Shown here: positions 8,703 to 18,303 of the stretch, in pieces
Layout: each line of letters begins with the position of its first letter
Numbering within the stretch: position 1 is the first letter of the stretch
NCBI RefSeq assembly: GCF_003236335.1
Contig: NZ_POUB01000002.1
Location: forward strand, 1-64,000
Source of the DNA: Micromonospora deserti
GTDB taxonomy: Bacteria; Actinomycetota; Actinomycetes; Mycobacteriales; Micromonosporaceae
Length of the DNA stretch: 64,000 nt
Direction of reading: 5' to 3'
Program-made: the position numbers and the translations under genes
Notes under the pieces: model-generated
Seen by the model: the letters and a program-made list of their open reading frames with translations, nothing else
Told to the model about the DNA's origin: nothing
The model's database searches: none

Positions 8703-11700
8703 TCAGCGTCCCCGCCGCCGGTCAGCGGCGAATTGGACAGTGTAGGTGCGGGTCTGGCTGCCGTCCTCGCTGGTCACCGTGACGGTGGCGGTCCGGTCGG
8801 AGCCCACCGGGGTGACGGACACGGCCGCGTACGGGTCCCGCGTGGTGGCCGCCAGCGCGCCTCTGCGGGCGTCGACCGTGTACGCGAGGAGGTCTGGGGA
8901 GAAGCCGGCCACGGGCGCTCCGTCGACGGCCAGCGAGGACAGCGCCGCGTCCGGGGACTGCCCCGGTGTCGGCGCGAGGAGTTGCACCTCGCCGACGGTC
9001 ATCCAGAGCCCCGGGCGGGCGGTGAGAACCAGGCGTACCCCGTCGGTCGTGGGGACGGCGGACAGCGGCACGGTGACCACCGGCGCCGGTGCGCCCGCCG
9101 GTACGGTGACCTCGTCGCTGGCGCGCACCCAGGCGCCGGTGGCATCGCGGACCTCGGCCCGCACCGACCGGGCGTACGTGTCGGCGTCGGCGTCGCGGTG
9201 GAAGTGGACCCGGACGTCGGCGATGCCCCGCGCCGCCGGCAGCAGGAAGGTCAGCGTGTCGGTGCTGTTCTTGGTTCCGGAACGCCAGTTCGACCAGGCC
9301 TTCTGCGCGGTGACGCCGTCGTGGAGCCGGTCGGCCGAGTAGCCGCTCTCGGTGTAGGTCGCGGTGGCCCGGACACCCGCGTCGGTGGCCGCGTTGACCA
9401 GGACCGGCGCGGTGACCTGCACGCGGAGGGCCGCCGGCAGGGTGCTCCCGTCGGGCAGGGCTGCGGTGCCGGGCAGGTCGAAGACCCCCGTCCGGTCGTA
9501 GGCCGGGGGAGCGGACCAGGTTACCGGCAGCGGGACCCGCGCGCCGTGGGCAGCCACGCCGGTCACCGTCGCGGGCAGGTCCGGCTGCCCGCCCGGGTAC
9601 GCCTTGGCGCGGGCCGGCTCGGTGCCGACGACGGTGTCGACGGTGACGACGGCCCGGGCCTTGACCGCACGGCCGAGCGGATCGGTGGCGGTGCCGCGCA
9701 CCGTGACCGTGCCGGGAACGGACCACCGGCTCTCCGGCGGCGCCTGCCACACGACCGGAAGCGAGCCCCGGGGACCGTCGCGGTAGACCGGCGTGACCGT
9801 GGCGGGCAGCACCGGCGGCGTGCCGGGGGTGGTGAAGACCTCGGCGTCGACAGTGGAGCGCACCGTCTCGTCCACGATCAACCAGCGCTGGTTGTCCCCG
9901 GAGGTCGGCGGGTAGGTTCCGACTGGCGAGGCCTCGGCGGTGGCCTGGCCGGTGACGTCGAGCAGCCGCCCGGTCGCGGCGTTGACCAGGGTGTACGTGC
10001 CGTCGCCGGTGGTGGAGAGGAGCCACTGCGCGGCCGGGTCGGCGGCGAGTTCCGCCGAGGACTGCTCCAGCGTGAGGGAACCACCACGCAGCACCAGCGT
10101 GCGGTCCCCGGTGGACAGCAGGTGGCGGGCCCGGTTGCCGGTGTCGGCGGTGATCGGGGAGATCCCCCAGAGTGGGGTGGCGCTCGGCTCGCTGGTGCGG
10201 ATCACCAGGGACGAACCGGCGGGCGTCAACGACCTACCGCTCTGCACGCCCTGCAGCCGGTACACGTGGCCGTCCTGGACGAGGGCGGCGTCGCCGGCGA
10301 CGCCCCGCACGCCGTCGACGACGAAGGTCGTCACGGACTTCGCCGGCACGGTGAAGGCGGCGGACTTCCGGTCGACCCGGACGGGTTCGTGTCGGACCAG
10401 GGCGCCGAAGGCGTCGGTGACGACCGGCGTGACGGTCGCTCCCGGCCTGACGTGGCCGAACCGGGACAGGTCGAGGGTGACCCGGCGACCCGTGTCGGAG
10501 CTGTTGACGTGTACGACGGTCGCGGTCCTGCCGTTGGCTGACACGGCGGCGAGGCTGGCGGTGTCGTCCACCTTGACGACATGGTCGCCGGGCCGGATGT
10601 AGTGGGTGAAGTGGCGCAGGGTGTGGAACTTGGTGTTGATCCGGACGGGGCAGGTCTGCAGCGTGTCCTGGGCGGTGCAGTCGAACGGGATCTGGATGGC
10701 GCCCCAGTTCTTGTTCGCGGCGTGCTGCGGGTTGTAGTCCTCGATGGGCTGCCACAGCACCCAGGCGGAGGGTTCGAGTTCGCGGACGTCGTTGACGATG
10801 CGCTCGGCGATGCCGAGGCCGGGTTCCATGCTGGTGAAGCTCTGCCCGTTGCCCCAGGTGCCGTCGACCTCGCTCATCCACAGCGGCTTGCCGGCGCCCT
10901 TGGCGATGTCGCGGACGGTGGTGCGCCGGCTGGTGCCGTAGGTGTGCACGTTGAGCCGGTCGACGACCGCGCGGGTCTCGGCGCTCCAGCCGTTCCAGTT
11001 GGTGGCGAAGCGCGCCGGGTCGGTCTCGTCCATGGCGGCGATCCGCGCCTGCGTCCCGGCGCCGTCGAGTCGACGGGCCAGCGCCAGGATCACCTGTTGC
11101 TGCAGGGCCGGGGAGGCGTGGGCGCCTTCCTGTCGACCGCCGGTGGGCTGGCCGTCGGGGCCCAGCTGGGTGCCCCAGTAAGGGGTGTTGGGCTCGTTGA
11201 GCGGTTCGATGGTGTCGAACCTGATGCCGTGCGTGGCCTCCAGGCGCTCCGTGACCCGGAGCAGGTAGGTGGCGAAGTCGTCGACGCGGTCGGCGCGGAT
11301 CTGGTCGGTGCTGGAGTTGAAGCCGCCGGAGACGTAGCCGCTGACGGTCTGGAAGTACGGCGGGGAGTTGCTGAACGCCTCCCACTGGTCGACCCTGTCC
11401 TTGATCTGGTCGACCCACCAGCGTTGGTTGGCGTCGGCGTCCCAGTTCCAGTGCTCGGGGTTGTCCGGATCCCACCAGTCGACGTCCGTGCGGGTGGTGC
11501 CGGCGGGAGCCTTCCAGAAGCCGGGCATCGTGGCGCCGGCCTTCATGTAGTCGGTCCGCACGTCGGGGGCGTTGCCGCCGCCGATGTTGTACCGGGCGAT
11601 GTTCAGCCGCAGCCCGTCGTCGCCGAAGAGCAGGTCCACCAAGCGGTTGCGGATCTCGTCGGGGTAGCCGCCGGTGGCGTTGGCGAACCAGACGAGGCTC

Positions 11701-11879
11701 GTGCCCCAGCCTTCCCAGGTCGGCTCGCGGTAGGACGGATCGGGTGTCACGACGACGGTGGGGACGGTGTCGGCGGCGGTGGCGACGGCGGGCAGTGGCC
11801 CGGCCGTGGCGGTGGCGACGGCCATGGCGGTCGCGGTGAGCAAGGTTGCCAGCCGAGTCGGGGTGGAGCGTCCGGTCAT
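8703..11879 (-). CDS. Secreted multidomain GH30-type glycoside hydrolase (probable endo-beta-1,6-galactanase)
   Basis: The 1058-residue product begins with a signal peptide (ending about 35), then a TIM barrel of the GH30/clan A type (about 40-430): WEGWGTSLVWFANATGGYPD, LNIARYNIGGGNAPDV, acid/base Glu229 in IEPLNEPN and nucleophile Glu337 in MSEVDGTWG. A beta-sandwich typical of GH30 follows, then a ricin-like/unknown beta domain, two Ig-like repeats (about 690-830), a discoidin/CBM32-like domain (about 835-970) and a C-terminal cadherin-like sandwich. The opening resembles bacterial endo-beta-1,6-galactanases more than glucuronoxylanases. ATG 11879 follows GAGGAGAG. It is the last gene of the transporter operon. 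Confidence 0.82.
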   Translation of the reverse strand: MTGRSTPTRLATLLTATAMAVATATAGPLPAVATAADTVPTVVVTPDPSYREPTWEGWGTSLVWFANATGGYPDEIRNRLVDLLFGDDGLRLNIARYNIGGGNAPDVRTDYMKAGATMPGFWKAPAGTTRTDVDWWDPDNPEHWNWDADANQRWWVDQIKDRVDQWEAFSNSPPYFQTVSGYVSGGFNSSTDQIRADRVDDFATYLLRVTERLEATHGIRFDTIEPLNEPNTPYWGTQLGPDGQPTGGRQEGAHASPALQQQVILALARRLDGAGTQARIAAMDETDPARFATNWNGWSAETRAVVDRLNVHTYGTSRRTTVRDIAKGAGKPLWMSEVDGTWGNGQSFTSMEPGLGIAERIVNDVRELEPSAWVLWQPIEDYNPQHAANKNWGAIQIPFDCTAQDTLQTCPVRINTKFHTLRHFTHYIRPGDHVVKVDDTASLAAVSANGRTATVVHVNSSDTGRRVTLDLSRFGHVRPGATVTPVVTDAFGALVRHEPVRVDRKSAAFTVPAKSVTTFVVDGVRGVAGDAALVQDGHVYRLQGVQSGRSLTPAGSSLVIRTSEPSATPLWGISPITADTGNRARHLLSTGDRTLVLRGGSLTLEQSSAELAADPAAQWLLSTTGDGTYTLVNAATGRLLDVTGQATAEASPVGTYPPTSGDNQRWLIVDETVRSTVDAEVFTTPGTPPVLPATVTPVYRDGPRGSLPVVWQAPPESRWSVPGTVTVRGTATDPLGRAVKARAVVTVDTVVGTEPARAKAYPGGQPDLPATVTGVAAHGARVPLPVTWSAPPAYDRTGVFDLPGTAALPDGSTLPAALRVQVTAPVLVNAATDAGVRATATYTESGYSADRLHDGVTAQKAWSNWRSGTKNSTDTLTFLLPAARGIADVRVHFHRDADADTYARSVRAEVRDATGAWVRASDEVTVPAGAPAPVVTVPLSAVPTTDGVRLVLTARPGLWMTVGEVQLLAPTPGQSPDAALSSLAVDGAPVAGFSPDLLAYTVDARRGALAATTRDPYAAVSVTPVGSDRTATVTVTSEDGSQTRTYTVQFAADRRRGR

Positions 11880-12035
11880 GGTCTCTCCTCGCGGGGGTGG
11901 TGGTGGCCTTCCGGTGTGGGCTGAGGTGGGTTGCCGACCCTGCGGCCGGGTATGACGGCCGCCGGTGGTGGGTGACGTCCCGCACGGTGGTGACGGGACG
12001 GTGGCGGCTCCGGTGCCGGGACCGCCGTGGGCGGT

Positions 12036-12761
12036 TCAGTGCTCCGGTTCGTCGTCGGGGAGGAGGTGGGCGAGGGCGGCCCTGCTGTTGGCCCACACCA
12101 CGACGAGCGCGCATCCCGGTACGGTGGCCAGCCCCAGCAGCGGTGCCTGGTTGACCGACAGCACGGCCACGAGCAGCAGGACCAGACTGAAGAGGCTGAG
12201 CGGCGAGCGCCGCACCGCGGTGTACACGGCGATCCGGACGGCTGGCCCGAGGCCCAGGTGCGGGGCCAGCACGGTCAGCGCTACCACCAGCACGCCCGCG
12301 GCGAGCACGAGGACCGCCGTGACGACCAGCAGCGGAACGAGCACCACCCCGGAGGGGGAGTCGTGCAGGACGACGATGTCGGTGGTGAGCACGGCGAGCA
12401 GCGCCACGGTGGCCGACCAGCGGGCGACCGCCGGGGCGAAGGATCGCCGGTAGGCGCGGACGAAGTCGCGTACGGGAGGTTGGTCGGGTGGCGCCGCCGC
12501 CCGGCCCAGGTAGCCGAAGGCCGCGGCGAGCGACGGGCCGACGCTGATCGACAACAGCCCGAAGAACACCGGGTAGCGCCAGGGCTGCGCGACCACGGCC
12601 AGCGCCGCGAGCAGCGGAAGGTTGGTGACCGCCAGGCCGAGGTTGACGACGAGGACCCGGTGTACGAACGACCAGATCGTCGTCCAGGTGTCCGCGCTGA
12701 CGTTGACCCGGCCCGAGAGCGTCCGGTGGCGTGTGGTGGGAGCGGTCATGTCGGCCGTCAC
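12036..12761 (-). CDS. DUF624 family membrane protein
   Basis: The roughly 241-residue product has about five hydrophobic segments, including VNLGLAVTNLPLLAALAVVA, VALLAVLTTDIVVL and LLVVTAVLVLAAGVLVVALT. Its length and position directly after two sugar permease genes match DUF624 proteins (YesL-like), which accompany oligosaccharide importers. It starts at GTG 12761 in a GTGA overlap with the preceding permease gene; an in-frame ATG at 12749 is the alternative. An auxiliary transport role is inferred from context only. Confidence 0.8.
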   Translation of the reverse strand: MTADMTAPTTRHRTLSGRVNVSADTWTTIWSFVHRVLVVNLGLAVTNLPLLAALAVVAQPWRYPVFFGLLSISVGPSLAAAFGYLGRAAAPPDQPPVRDFVRAYRRSFAPAVARWSATVALLAVLTTDIVVLHDSPSGVVLVPLLVVTAVLVLAAGVLVVALTVLAPHLGLGPAVRIAVYTAVRRSPLSLFSLVLLLVAVLSVNQAPLLGLATVPGCALVVVWANSRAALAHLLPDDEPEH

Positions 12762-13663
12762 TTCAGCCCGCTGGTGGCGATGCCCTGGACGAAGTAGCGC
12801 TGCCCGATGAGGAAGACCGTCAGGATCGGCAGCACCGACAGCACCGAGCCGGTCATGATCATGGCGTACTCCGAGTCGTAGACGCCGACGAAGGAGCGCA
12901 GGCCGATCTGCACCGTCCACAGGTCGTTGCTGGTGAGGTAGATGAACGGACCCATGTAGTCGTTCCAGGTATTGACGAAGGTCAGCAGGGCGAGGCTGGC
13001 CAGCGCCGGCTTGGACAGCGGTAGCACGATCCGCGCCCAGATGCCGTACTCGCTCAGGCCGTCCACGCGGGCGGCCTCGCACAACTCGTCGGGGATGGTG
13101 AGGTAGTACTGCCGCATCAGGAACACCCCGAACGCGCCGAAGGCCTGCAGCAGGATCAGCGACAGGTGGGTGTTCACCAGGCCCGCCTTCTCCATGATGA
13201 TGTACTGCGGCACCATGTACGCCTGCCACGGCACGGCGATCGTGGCGACGTACGCGATGAAGAGCGTGTCGCGGCCCGGGAAGCGGACCTTGGCGAATCC
13301 GTACGCCGCGAAGCTGCCGGTGAGCACCTGCAGCGCCGTGATGACGACGCTGAGGAACAGCGAGTTCTTCAGGTAGGTGGCCAGCGGGATCCGGACCCAG
13401 ATGCGGGTGTAGTTGTCCCAGTGGAACTCCTCGGGAATCCACCTGATCGGCACGGTGAAGACCTGGGAGTCGAGCTTCAGCGAGGACATCACCATCCACA
13501 GGAACGGGACCATGACGGCGAGCCCGAGGATCGTCAGCAGGACATGCAGGGCGATCCGCCCGGCGACGGCGGTGCCTCGCCGGCGCGGTGCCCGTGGCCG
13601 CACGGGGGCGGCGCCGGTGTAAGAGCCGTCGCGGCGCTCCGGTGTGGTGGCGGTCGCGGTCAT
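12758..13663 (-). CDS. Carbohydrate ABC transporter permease, MalG type
   Basis: The 301-residue inner-membrane permease has six predicted spans and the EAA loop EAARVDGLSEYGIWARIVLP that contacts the ATPase. A short basic N-terminus precedes VAGRIALHVLLTILGLAVMV. It ends in YFVQGIATSGLK, the usual MalG-type C-terminus. It pairs with the MalF-type protein encoded upstream, overlapping it by ATGA, and is preceded by AGAGGAAAGAG. Substrate is set by the binding protein two genes up. No ATP-binding subunit is in the island; a shared MsiK-like ATPase elsewhere, as in other actinomycetes, is likely. Confidence 0.92.
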   Translation of the reverse strand: MTATATTPERRDGSYTGAAPVRPRAPRRRGTAVAGRIALHVLLTILGLAVMVPFLWMVMSSLKLDSQVFTVPIRWIPEEFHWDNYTRIWVRIPLATYLKNSLFLSVVITALQVLTGSFAAYGFAKVRFPGRDTLFIAYVATIAVPWQAYMVPQYIIMEKAGLVNTHLSLILLQAFGAFGVFLMRQYYLTIPDELCEAARVDGLSEYGIWARIVLPLSKPALASLALLTFVNTWNDYMGPFIYLTSNDLWTVQIGLRSFVGVYDSEYAMIMTGSVLSVLPILTVFLIGQRYFVQGIATSGLK

Positions 13664-14574
13664 CGCTCTTTCCTCTGCTGAAGCCGGAACTGGACCACCG
13701 TGATGAGCAGGACGACCACGAACAGGACCATCGCGATGGCGGAGGAGTATCCGAAGCGCCCCTGCTCGATGCCCTCCCGGAAGATCAGCTGCGAGAGGAC
13801 GAGGGTGGACCGGCCGGGCCCGCCCTCGGTCATCACCTGGACCAGGTCGAAGACCTTGAAGCTGGAGATGGTCAGCATGATCAGGACGAAGAAGGTGGTC
13901 GGGCGCAACGAGGGCAGCGTGATGTGCCAGAACCGCTCCCAGGCGGAGGCGCCGTCCATCTCGGCGGCCTCGTAGAGTTCACCGGGAATGGTCTGCAGCC
14001 CGGCCAGGTAGAGCACCATGTAGTAGCCCATGTCCCGCCACACGCTGGTGATGATCAGCGCGGGCATGGCCCAGGTCGTCGAGGTGGTCCAGCCGGGCGG
14101 ACTGTCGACGCCCACCGCGCGCAGGAACTGGTTCACCGGGCCGGCGTCGGGGCTGAACAGCATGTTCCAGACCACCGCCACGGCGACCAGCGAGGTGATG
14201 TACGGGAAGAACAGCGCCGTCCGGAAGAACCGCACCCCCCGCAGCTTGCGGTTGAGCAGGACGGCGAAGCCCAGGGCGGCGACGAGGGTGAGCGGCACGT
14301 GGCCGACCGCGTAGTAGGTGGTGTTGTACAGCGCGGTCCAGAAGTTGGCGTTGTCCACCATGCGGCGGAAGTTGTCCAGGCCCACCCACTCGGGCGTGCT
14401 GTAGGAGTTCCACTTCATGAAGGCCAGGGCCAGCGAGGCGACGACGGGCACCAGCGTGAGGGCCGCGAAGCCGATGAAGTTCGGCAGGATGAAGCTCCAG
14501 CCGGCCAGCGTGTTGCGCCGGCTGAGCCTGCGCGCCCGGGGGGTGGACGCGGCGGGTGCGGTGGTGGAAACCAT
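13660..14574 (-). CDS. Carbohydrate ABC transporter permease, MalF type
   Basis: The roughly 304-residue permease starts at ATG 14574 (MVSTTAPAAS) and spans the membrane about six times, from GWSFILPNFIGFAALTLVPV to FGYSSAIAMVLFVVVLLITV. The ATPase-contact loop reads YEAAEMDGASAWERFWHITL. An AAAGGAGGA lies about 31 bases upstream, too far for a standard start, and no closer in-frame start codon exists, so initiation here is slightly unusual. It forms the channel with the MalG-type partner encoded immediately downstream. Confidence 0.9.
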   Translation of the reverse strand: MVSTTAPAASTPRARRLSRRNTLAGWSFILPNFIGFAALTLVPVVASLALAFMKWNSYSTPEWVGLDNFRRMVDNANFWTALYNTTYYAVGHVPLTLVAALGFAVLLNRKLRGVRFFRTALFFPYITSLVAVAVVWNMLFSPDAGPVNQFLRAVGVDSPPGWTTSTTWAMPALIITSVWRDMGYYMVLYLAGLQTIPGELYEAAEMDGASAWERFWHITLPSLRPTTFFVLIMLTISSFKVFDLVQVMTEGGPGRSTLVLSQLIFREGIEQGRFGYSSAIAMVLFVVVLLITVVQFRLQQRKER

Positions 14575-14662
14575 GGTGGGGTGCTCGTCCGGGACCCGGA
14601 CGTTCCTCCTTTCCTGGGGCGGGCGGTGCCCCGGGGGCGGCAGACCCCGGGGCACCCCACGG

Positions 14663-15925
14663 TCAGCTGACCTCGGACTTGACCCGCTTGCCCATCTCGG
14701 CGATGCCGGCGTCCATGGACTTCTCGCCGCTCATGATGAGTTCGTGCTCCTCCTTGAGGATGTTGTCGACGTCGGAGGACTTCTCGCTCACCGGCATCTC
14801 CAGCTTCACCTCGCCCGGCTGGAACGCCTTCTTCGCCACCTCGTCGTTGGCCATCCCGTCCACCCCGAAGTAGAGGTCCGCGATGGTCGCGTCGGTGTAC
14901 GCCGGGAAGACCCCGATCTTCGCGATGGCCGCCGCGCCCTTCTCACCCGACGCCCAGGTCACGAACTTCCTCGCCGCCTCGGCGTTGCGGGCCTTCTTGT
15001 TCACCGCGAACGCGGTGGGCGAGCCGAACGTCGTGGACGCGCCCTCGGTCGCCTGCGGCAGTGGCGCCATGCCCCAGTCGACGCTGATCTTGCCGGCCTT
15101 CTTCTCCTCGATCAGCCGGGCGGCGTACCAGGTGCCCATCGGCAGCATCGCCGCCTTCTCCTCGGAGAACATCGTGTGGTAGGTGACCTTCTGGGTCTTG
15201 GCGGTGGCCCACGGCAGCATCGCCCCCGACTTCTGCAGGTCCAGCGCCATGGTGTACTGCGGCTTCATGAAGCCGTAGTCACCGCCGAGCTGGTCGCCTC
15301 CGGTCTGGGCCGCAGCGATGGCCTGCACCAGCGACCGCCAGGTGTGCTGGTAGGTCCCGTACACCGTGTTCGCGCCGCTACCCGTGGTCGTCTTCTTCGC
15401 CAGGTCGGCGTACTCCTGCCAGGTGAGGCTGGTCAGGTCGGCGCCGGAGTTCTGCAGCAGCTTCTTGTTGTAGTAGAGCACCCAGAAGTCCTGCCGGTAG
15501 GGCAGGGCGAAGTAGTCGCCGTCCAGGTCGAAGGCGTCCAGACCCAGGTACTTGCTCTTGTCGAGCTTGCCCACCTCGTCCTTGAGGGAGGCCAGCTGCC
15601 CGCGGGTGCCGTACCGGGCGTAGTCGATGACGTTCTTCATGGTGAGCACGTCGGTGCTGTCCCCACCGGCCAGCATGGTGGTGACCTTCTTGTGGTAGTC
15701 GTCGGCCAGGATGTCGACGGGCTGCACGTCGACATCCTGGTGCTCCGCCTCGTACGCCTCGATGAGGGCCTTGAACTCGGGGGTGGTGTCGTAGTTCCAC
15801 AGCGCGACCGTCAGGATGGTCCGGCCGTCGGCGCCGGTGGCGGGCTCGTCGCCACCGCCGCATCCCGCGGTGGCGAGCATGAGGCCGGTGGCAACCGCCA
15901 GGGCTGTGGCAAACCTTCTTTTCAT
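14663..15925 (-). CDS. Sugar ABC transporter substrate-binding lipoprotein
   Basis: The 420-residue product has a lipoprotein signal with lipobox LATAGC near residue 22, then a family 1 extracellular solute-binding fold: ILTVALWNYDTTPEFKALIE, LPYRQDFWVLYYNKKLLQNS, LTWQEYADLAKKTTTG and WGMAPLPQATEGASTTFGSP. It captures an oligosaccharide outside the membrane and hands it to the MalF/MalG pair downstream. ATG 15925 follows GAAGGAGCGCTC. Neighbouring GH30-type, DUF2264 and heparinase-like enzymes suggest a galactan- or uronate-containing oligosaccharide as ligand; this is inference. Confidence 0.92.
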   Translation of the reverse strand: MKRRFATALAVATGLMLATAGCGGGDEPATGADGRTILTVALWNYDTTPEFKALIEAYEAEHQDVDVQPVDILADDYHKKVTTMLAGGDSTDVLTMKNVIDYARYGTRGQLASLKDEVGKLDKSKYLGLDAFDLDGDYFALPYRQDFWVLYYNKKLLQNSGADLTSLTWQEYADLAKKTTTGSGANTVYGTYQHTWRSLVQAIAAAQTGGDQLGGDYGFMKPQYTMALDLQKSGAMLPWATAKTQKVTYHTMFSEEKAAMLPMGTWYAARLIEEKKAGKISVDWGMAPLPQATEGASTTFGSPTAFAVNKKARNAEAARKFVTWASGEKGAAAIAKIGVFPAYTDATIADLYFGVDGMANDEVAKKAFQPGEVKLEMPVSEKSSDVDNILKEEHELIMSGEKSMDAGIAEMGKRVKSEVS

Positions 15926-15980
15926 GAGCGCTCCTTCATCGGGGGATTGAGCCCGACGACCGGGGGCAGTCGCGGGCGGG

Positions 15981-17000
15981 TCAGGCGTGCAGCGTCAGGG
16001 CCGCGGGGGTGACCTCGGCCTGGAGGGGTTCGGCGGCGATCCATCGGGACAACTCGTCGAGGGTATGGTCGGTCAGCCGCAGGATCTCCGAGCCGAGTGA
16101 CCCCGCGATGTGCGGGGTGATCATGACGTTCGGCACGGCACGCAGTGCGGCGTCAGCGGGTAGCGGCTCGGGTTCGGTGACGTCGAGGATCGCGAACAGC
16201 CGACCCGAGCGGCACTCGGCCGCGAGGGCCTCGGAGTCGACGAGGCTGCCCCGGGCGGTGTTGATGACCGTCGCGTGATCGGGCAGCAGCGCGAGTTCCG
16301 CCGCACCGATCATGTGGTAGGTGCTGGGCAGCGCGGGCGCGTGCAGCGACAGGATCTCGCTGCGCGGTAGCATCTCGCGCAGGCCGACCAGCGTCGCGCC
16401 GGCCAGGGCGACCTCGGTCGGGTCGGCGTGGGGGTCCGCCACCAGGCACTCGGCGGAGTCGAGACAGCCGAGGAGGTCGACCACCCGGCGGCCGATCCGG
16501 GAGAAGCCGACCACGCCGACCGTCCGACGATAGTTGGACAGATCCCCGTAGCCGTCGCGGTGGCCCCAGCCCTGGTACGCGGCGTCGGGATCCGCGGCGA
16601 TGAACGGTGCCTTCTTGCCGGCGAAGATGATGGCGGCGAGGGTGTACTCGGCGACCGGGATGGCGTTGGCGTCGGCGGCGTTGGTGACCCGGATGCCGCG
16701 CCGCCAGACCTCGCTGGTGACCAGGGAACGGACGCTGCCGGCGCCGTGGAAGACGGCCCGCAGGGCCGGGGCGGCGGCCAGACGTTCGGCGGTCAGCGTC
16801 GGCGCCCCCCAGGAGGTCACCAGCACCTCGGCCGCCGCCAGGCGAGCGCGGGCCGCCGGGGAGTCCAGGTCGTCCACCCAGATCGGGTCGGCCAGGGCGA
16901 CCAGCTCGGTGAGCCGTGCCAGCCGTGCCTCGTCGAAGTGGGCGCGGAAGGATTCCCGGTTCATCACGACGAGCGCCTGCTGCTTGGACTGCACCGTCAA
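15981..17000 (-). CDS. D-isomer-specific 2-hydroxyacid dehydrogenase
   Basis: The 339-residue product has a Rossmann-type NAD site (VGVVGFSRIGRRVVDLL) and the family's catalytic residues: Arg in INTARGSLVD, Glu in LDVTEPEPL and His in ITPHIAGS. It oxidises or reduces an alpha-hydroxyacid. Next to sugar uptake and uronate-active genes it may handle a sugar acid, though that is inferred. TTG 17000 is chosen because GGGGAG sits five bases before it; GTG 16994 is a close alternative. It is transcribed away from the hybrid regulator gene, sharing an intergenic region of about 160 bases. Confidence 0.87.
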   Translation of the reverse strand: MTVQSKQQALVVMNRESFRAHFDEARLARLTELVALADPIWVDDLDSPAARARLAAAEVLVTSWGAPTLTAERLAAAPALRAVFHGAGSVRSLVTSEVWRRGIRVTNAADANAIPVAEYTLAAIIFAGKKAPFIAADPDAAYQGWGHRDGYGDLSNYRRTVGVVGFSRIGRRVVDLLGCLDSAECLVADPHADPTEVALAGATLVGLREMLPRSEILSLHAPALPSTYHMIGAAELALLPDHATVINTARGSLVDSEALAAECRSGRLFAILDVTEPEPLPADAALRAVPNVMITPHIAGSLGSEILRLTDHTLDELSRWIAAEPLQAEVTPAALTLHA

Positions 17001-17127
17001 CGTGTCTCCCCGGTTACGGATCGCTGGCCGACGCTCGACCGTCGCGGAGCCTTTGAATTCGTCTCGGTGACATGGATAACCTATTCCGAACATGGTCGCT
17101 ACGACGCGGTCCGAGTCGATCCGAAAC

Positions 17128-17141
17128 GTTCACAAACGAAC
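17128..17141. promoter_or_regulatory. Possible operator in the divergent regulator/dehydrogenase promoter region
   Basis: The 14-mer GTTCACAAACGAAC has outer arms GTTC/GAAC and lies 21 bases before the ATG of the hybrid regulator. Its position would suit autoregulation and control of the divergent catabolic operon. The arms are short and no second copy was found, so this is tentative. Confidence 0.35.
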
Positions 17142-17162
17142 ATCAGCCTGAAGGGCGGCTCC

Positions 17163-18260
17163 ATGTCGACCGACCGGATGTTCAACCTCCAGCGCCGCGA
17201 GCGACTGATGGAGGAACTCCGCCGCCACGGGGCGGTACGGGTCAAGGAACTGGCGCAGATCCTCGGCGTCAGCGAACTCACCGTACGCCGCGACATCACC
17301 GCCCTCGCCGAGAACAACCTCCTGACGAAGGTGCACGGGGGAGCCACGCTCCCCACCCAGCTGGGGCCGGAGCCCCGCCGCCAACGCCCGGCGCCCACCC
17401 GTTTCACCATCGGCATGGTGGTGCCGTCGCTCGACTACTACTGGCCGTCGATCGTCACCGGCGCCCGCAACGCCGCCGCGTCCCTCGGCGTGCACATCCA
17501 ACTGCGCGGGTCGAGCTACGACCCGGACGAGGACCGCCGGCAGATCACCCGACTCATCGAGTCACAGCAGGTCCAGGGGCTGCTGCTGGCGCCCAGCCTG
17601 GAGGGTGACGGGGTCGACGAGATGATCGGCTGGATCGGGAACCTGCCCGTGCCGACGATCCTGGTGGAGCGGCAGACGCCGCGGTGGACACCCACCCTCC
17701 GCCAGCTCGAGTGGGTGCGCAGCGACCATTCGCTGGGCCTGGAGATGGCAGTGCGTCACCTGCACCAGCACGGCCACCACCGGATCGGGCTCGTGCTGTC
17801 CAAGGGTAGCCCCACCTCCGCCCACCTGGCCCGCGGGTGGGCGCTGGCCTGCGCCGACCTCGGCCTGCCCGACGACATGGTGATCCGGGGAACGGTGACA
17901 CTGGACGTACCGGGGCACCGGGAGATCATCGCCGACCTCCTGCACCGGTGCCGCCGGTCGCGCACGACCGCGCTGATCGTGCACGGCGACCCCGACGCGA
18001 TGTCCATTGCCCAGTACTGCGCCGAGCAGGGAGTGTCGATCCCCGACGACCTCGCCCTGGTGTCGTACGACGACGAGGTCGCCCACCTGGCCGAGCCAGC
18101 CCTGACGGCGGTCCGGCCGCCCAAGGGCCAGGTGGGCCGGGTGGCGGTCGAGCTGATGGTGGCCAGGCTGCTGGAGGGCAGGCGCCGGCCCTCGCAGCGG
18201 GTGCTGATCACCCCCGAACTCGTGATTCGGGAATCGTCCACGGCGCGGCCGCCCCGCTGA
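17163..18260 (+). CDS. Hybrid regulator: DeoR-type HTH fused to LacI-type sugar sensor
   Basis: The 365-residue product begins with a DeoR-family helix-turn-helix (about 8-60: RRERLMEELRRHGAVRVKEL, SELTVRRDITALAENN, KVHGGAT) rather than the LacI headpiece. The rest (about 80-360) is a periplasmic-binding-protein-like sensor as in LacI/GalR: IGMVVPSLDYYWPSIVTGAR, RLIESQQVQGLLLAPS, RIGLVLSKGSP, DLALVSYDDEV, AVELMVARLLEG. ATG 17163 follows AAGGGCGG. Divergent placement against the sugar operon suggests local control by an imported sugar. The domain swap is known in actinobacteria; the inducer is unknown. Confidence 0.87.
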   Translation: MSTDRMFNLQRRERLMEELRRHGAVRVKELAQILGVSELTVRRDITALAENNLLTKVHGGATLPTQLGPEPRRQRPAPTRFTIGMVVPSLDYYWPSIVTGARNAAASLGVHIQLRGSSYDPDEDRRQITRLIESQQVQGLLLAPSLEGDGVDEMIGWIGNLPVPTILVERQTPRWTPTLRQLEWVRSDHSLGLEMAVRHLHQHGHHRIGLVLSKGSPTSAHLARGWALACADLGLPDDMVIRGTVTLDVPGHREIIADLLHRCRRSRTTALIVHGDPDAMSIAQYCAEQGVSIPDDLALVSYDDEVAHLAEPALTAVRPPKGQVGRVAVELMVARLLEGRRRPSQRVLITPELVIRESSTARPPR

Positions 18261-18303
18261 CCGGTCGGCGGCTCGCCCCCCGGGCACCGGCGGCCGCGCC
18301 GTC

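Noticed and set aside
8722-12114. Long open frames opposite and out of phase with the GH30-type and transporter genes
   Set aside because: They are Arg/Gly/Pro/His-rich shadows of GC-rich codons; the real frames carry continuous family motifs and good ribosome sites.
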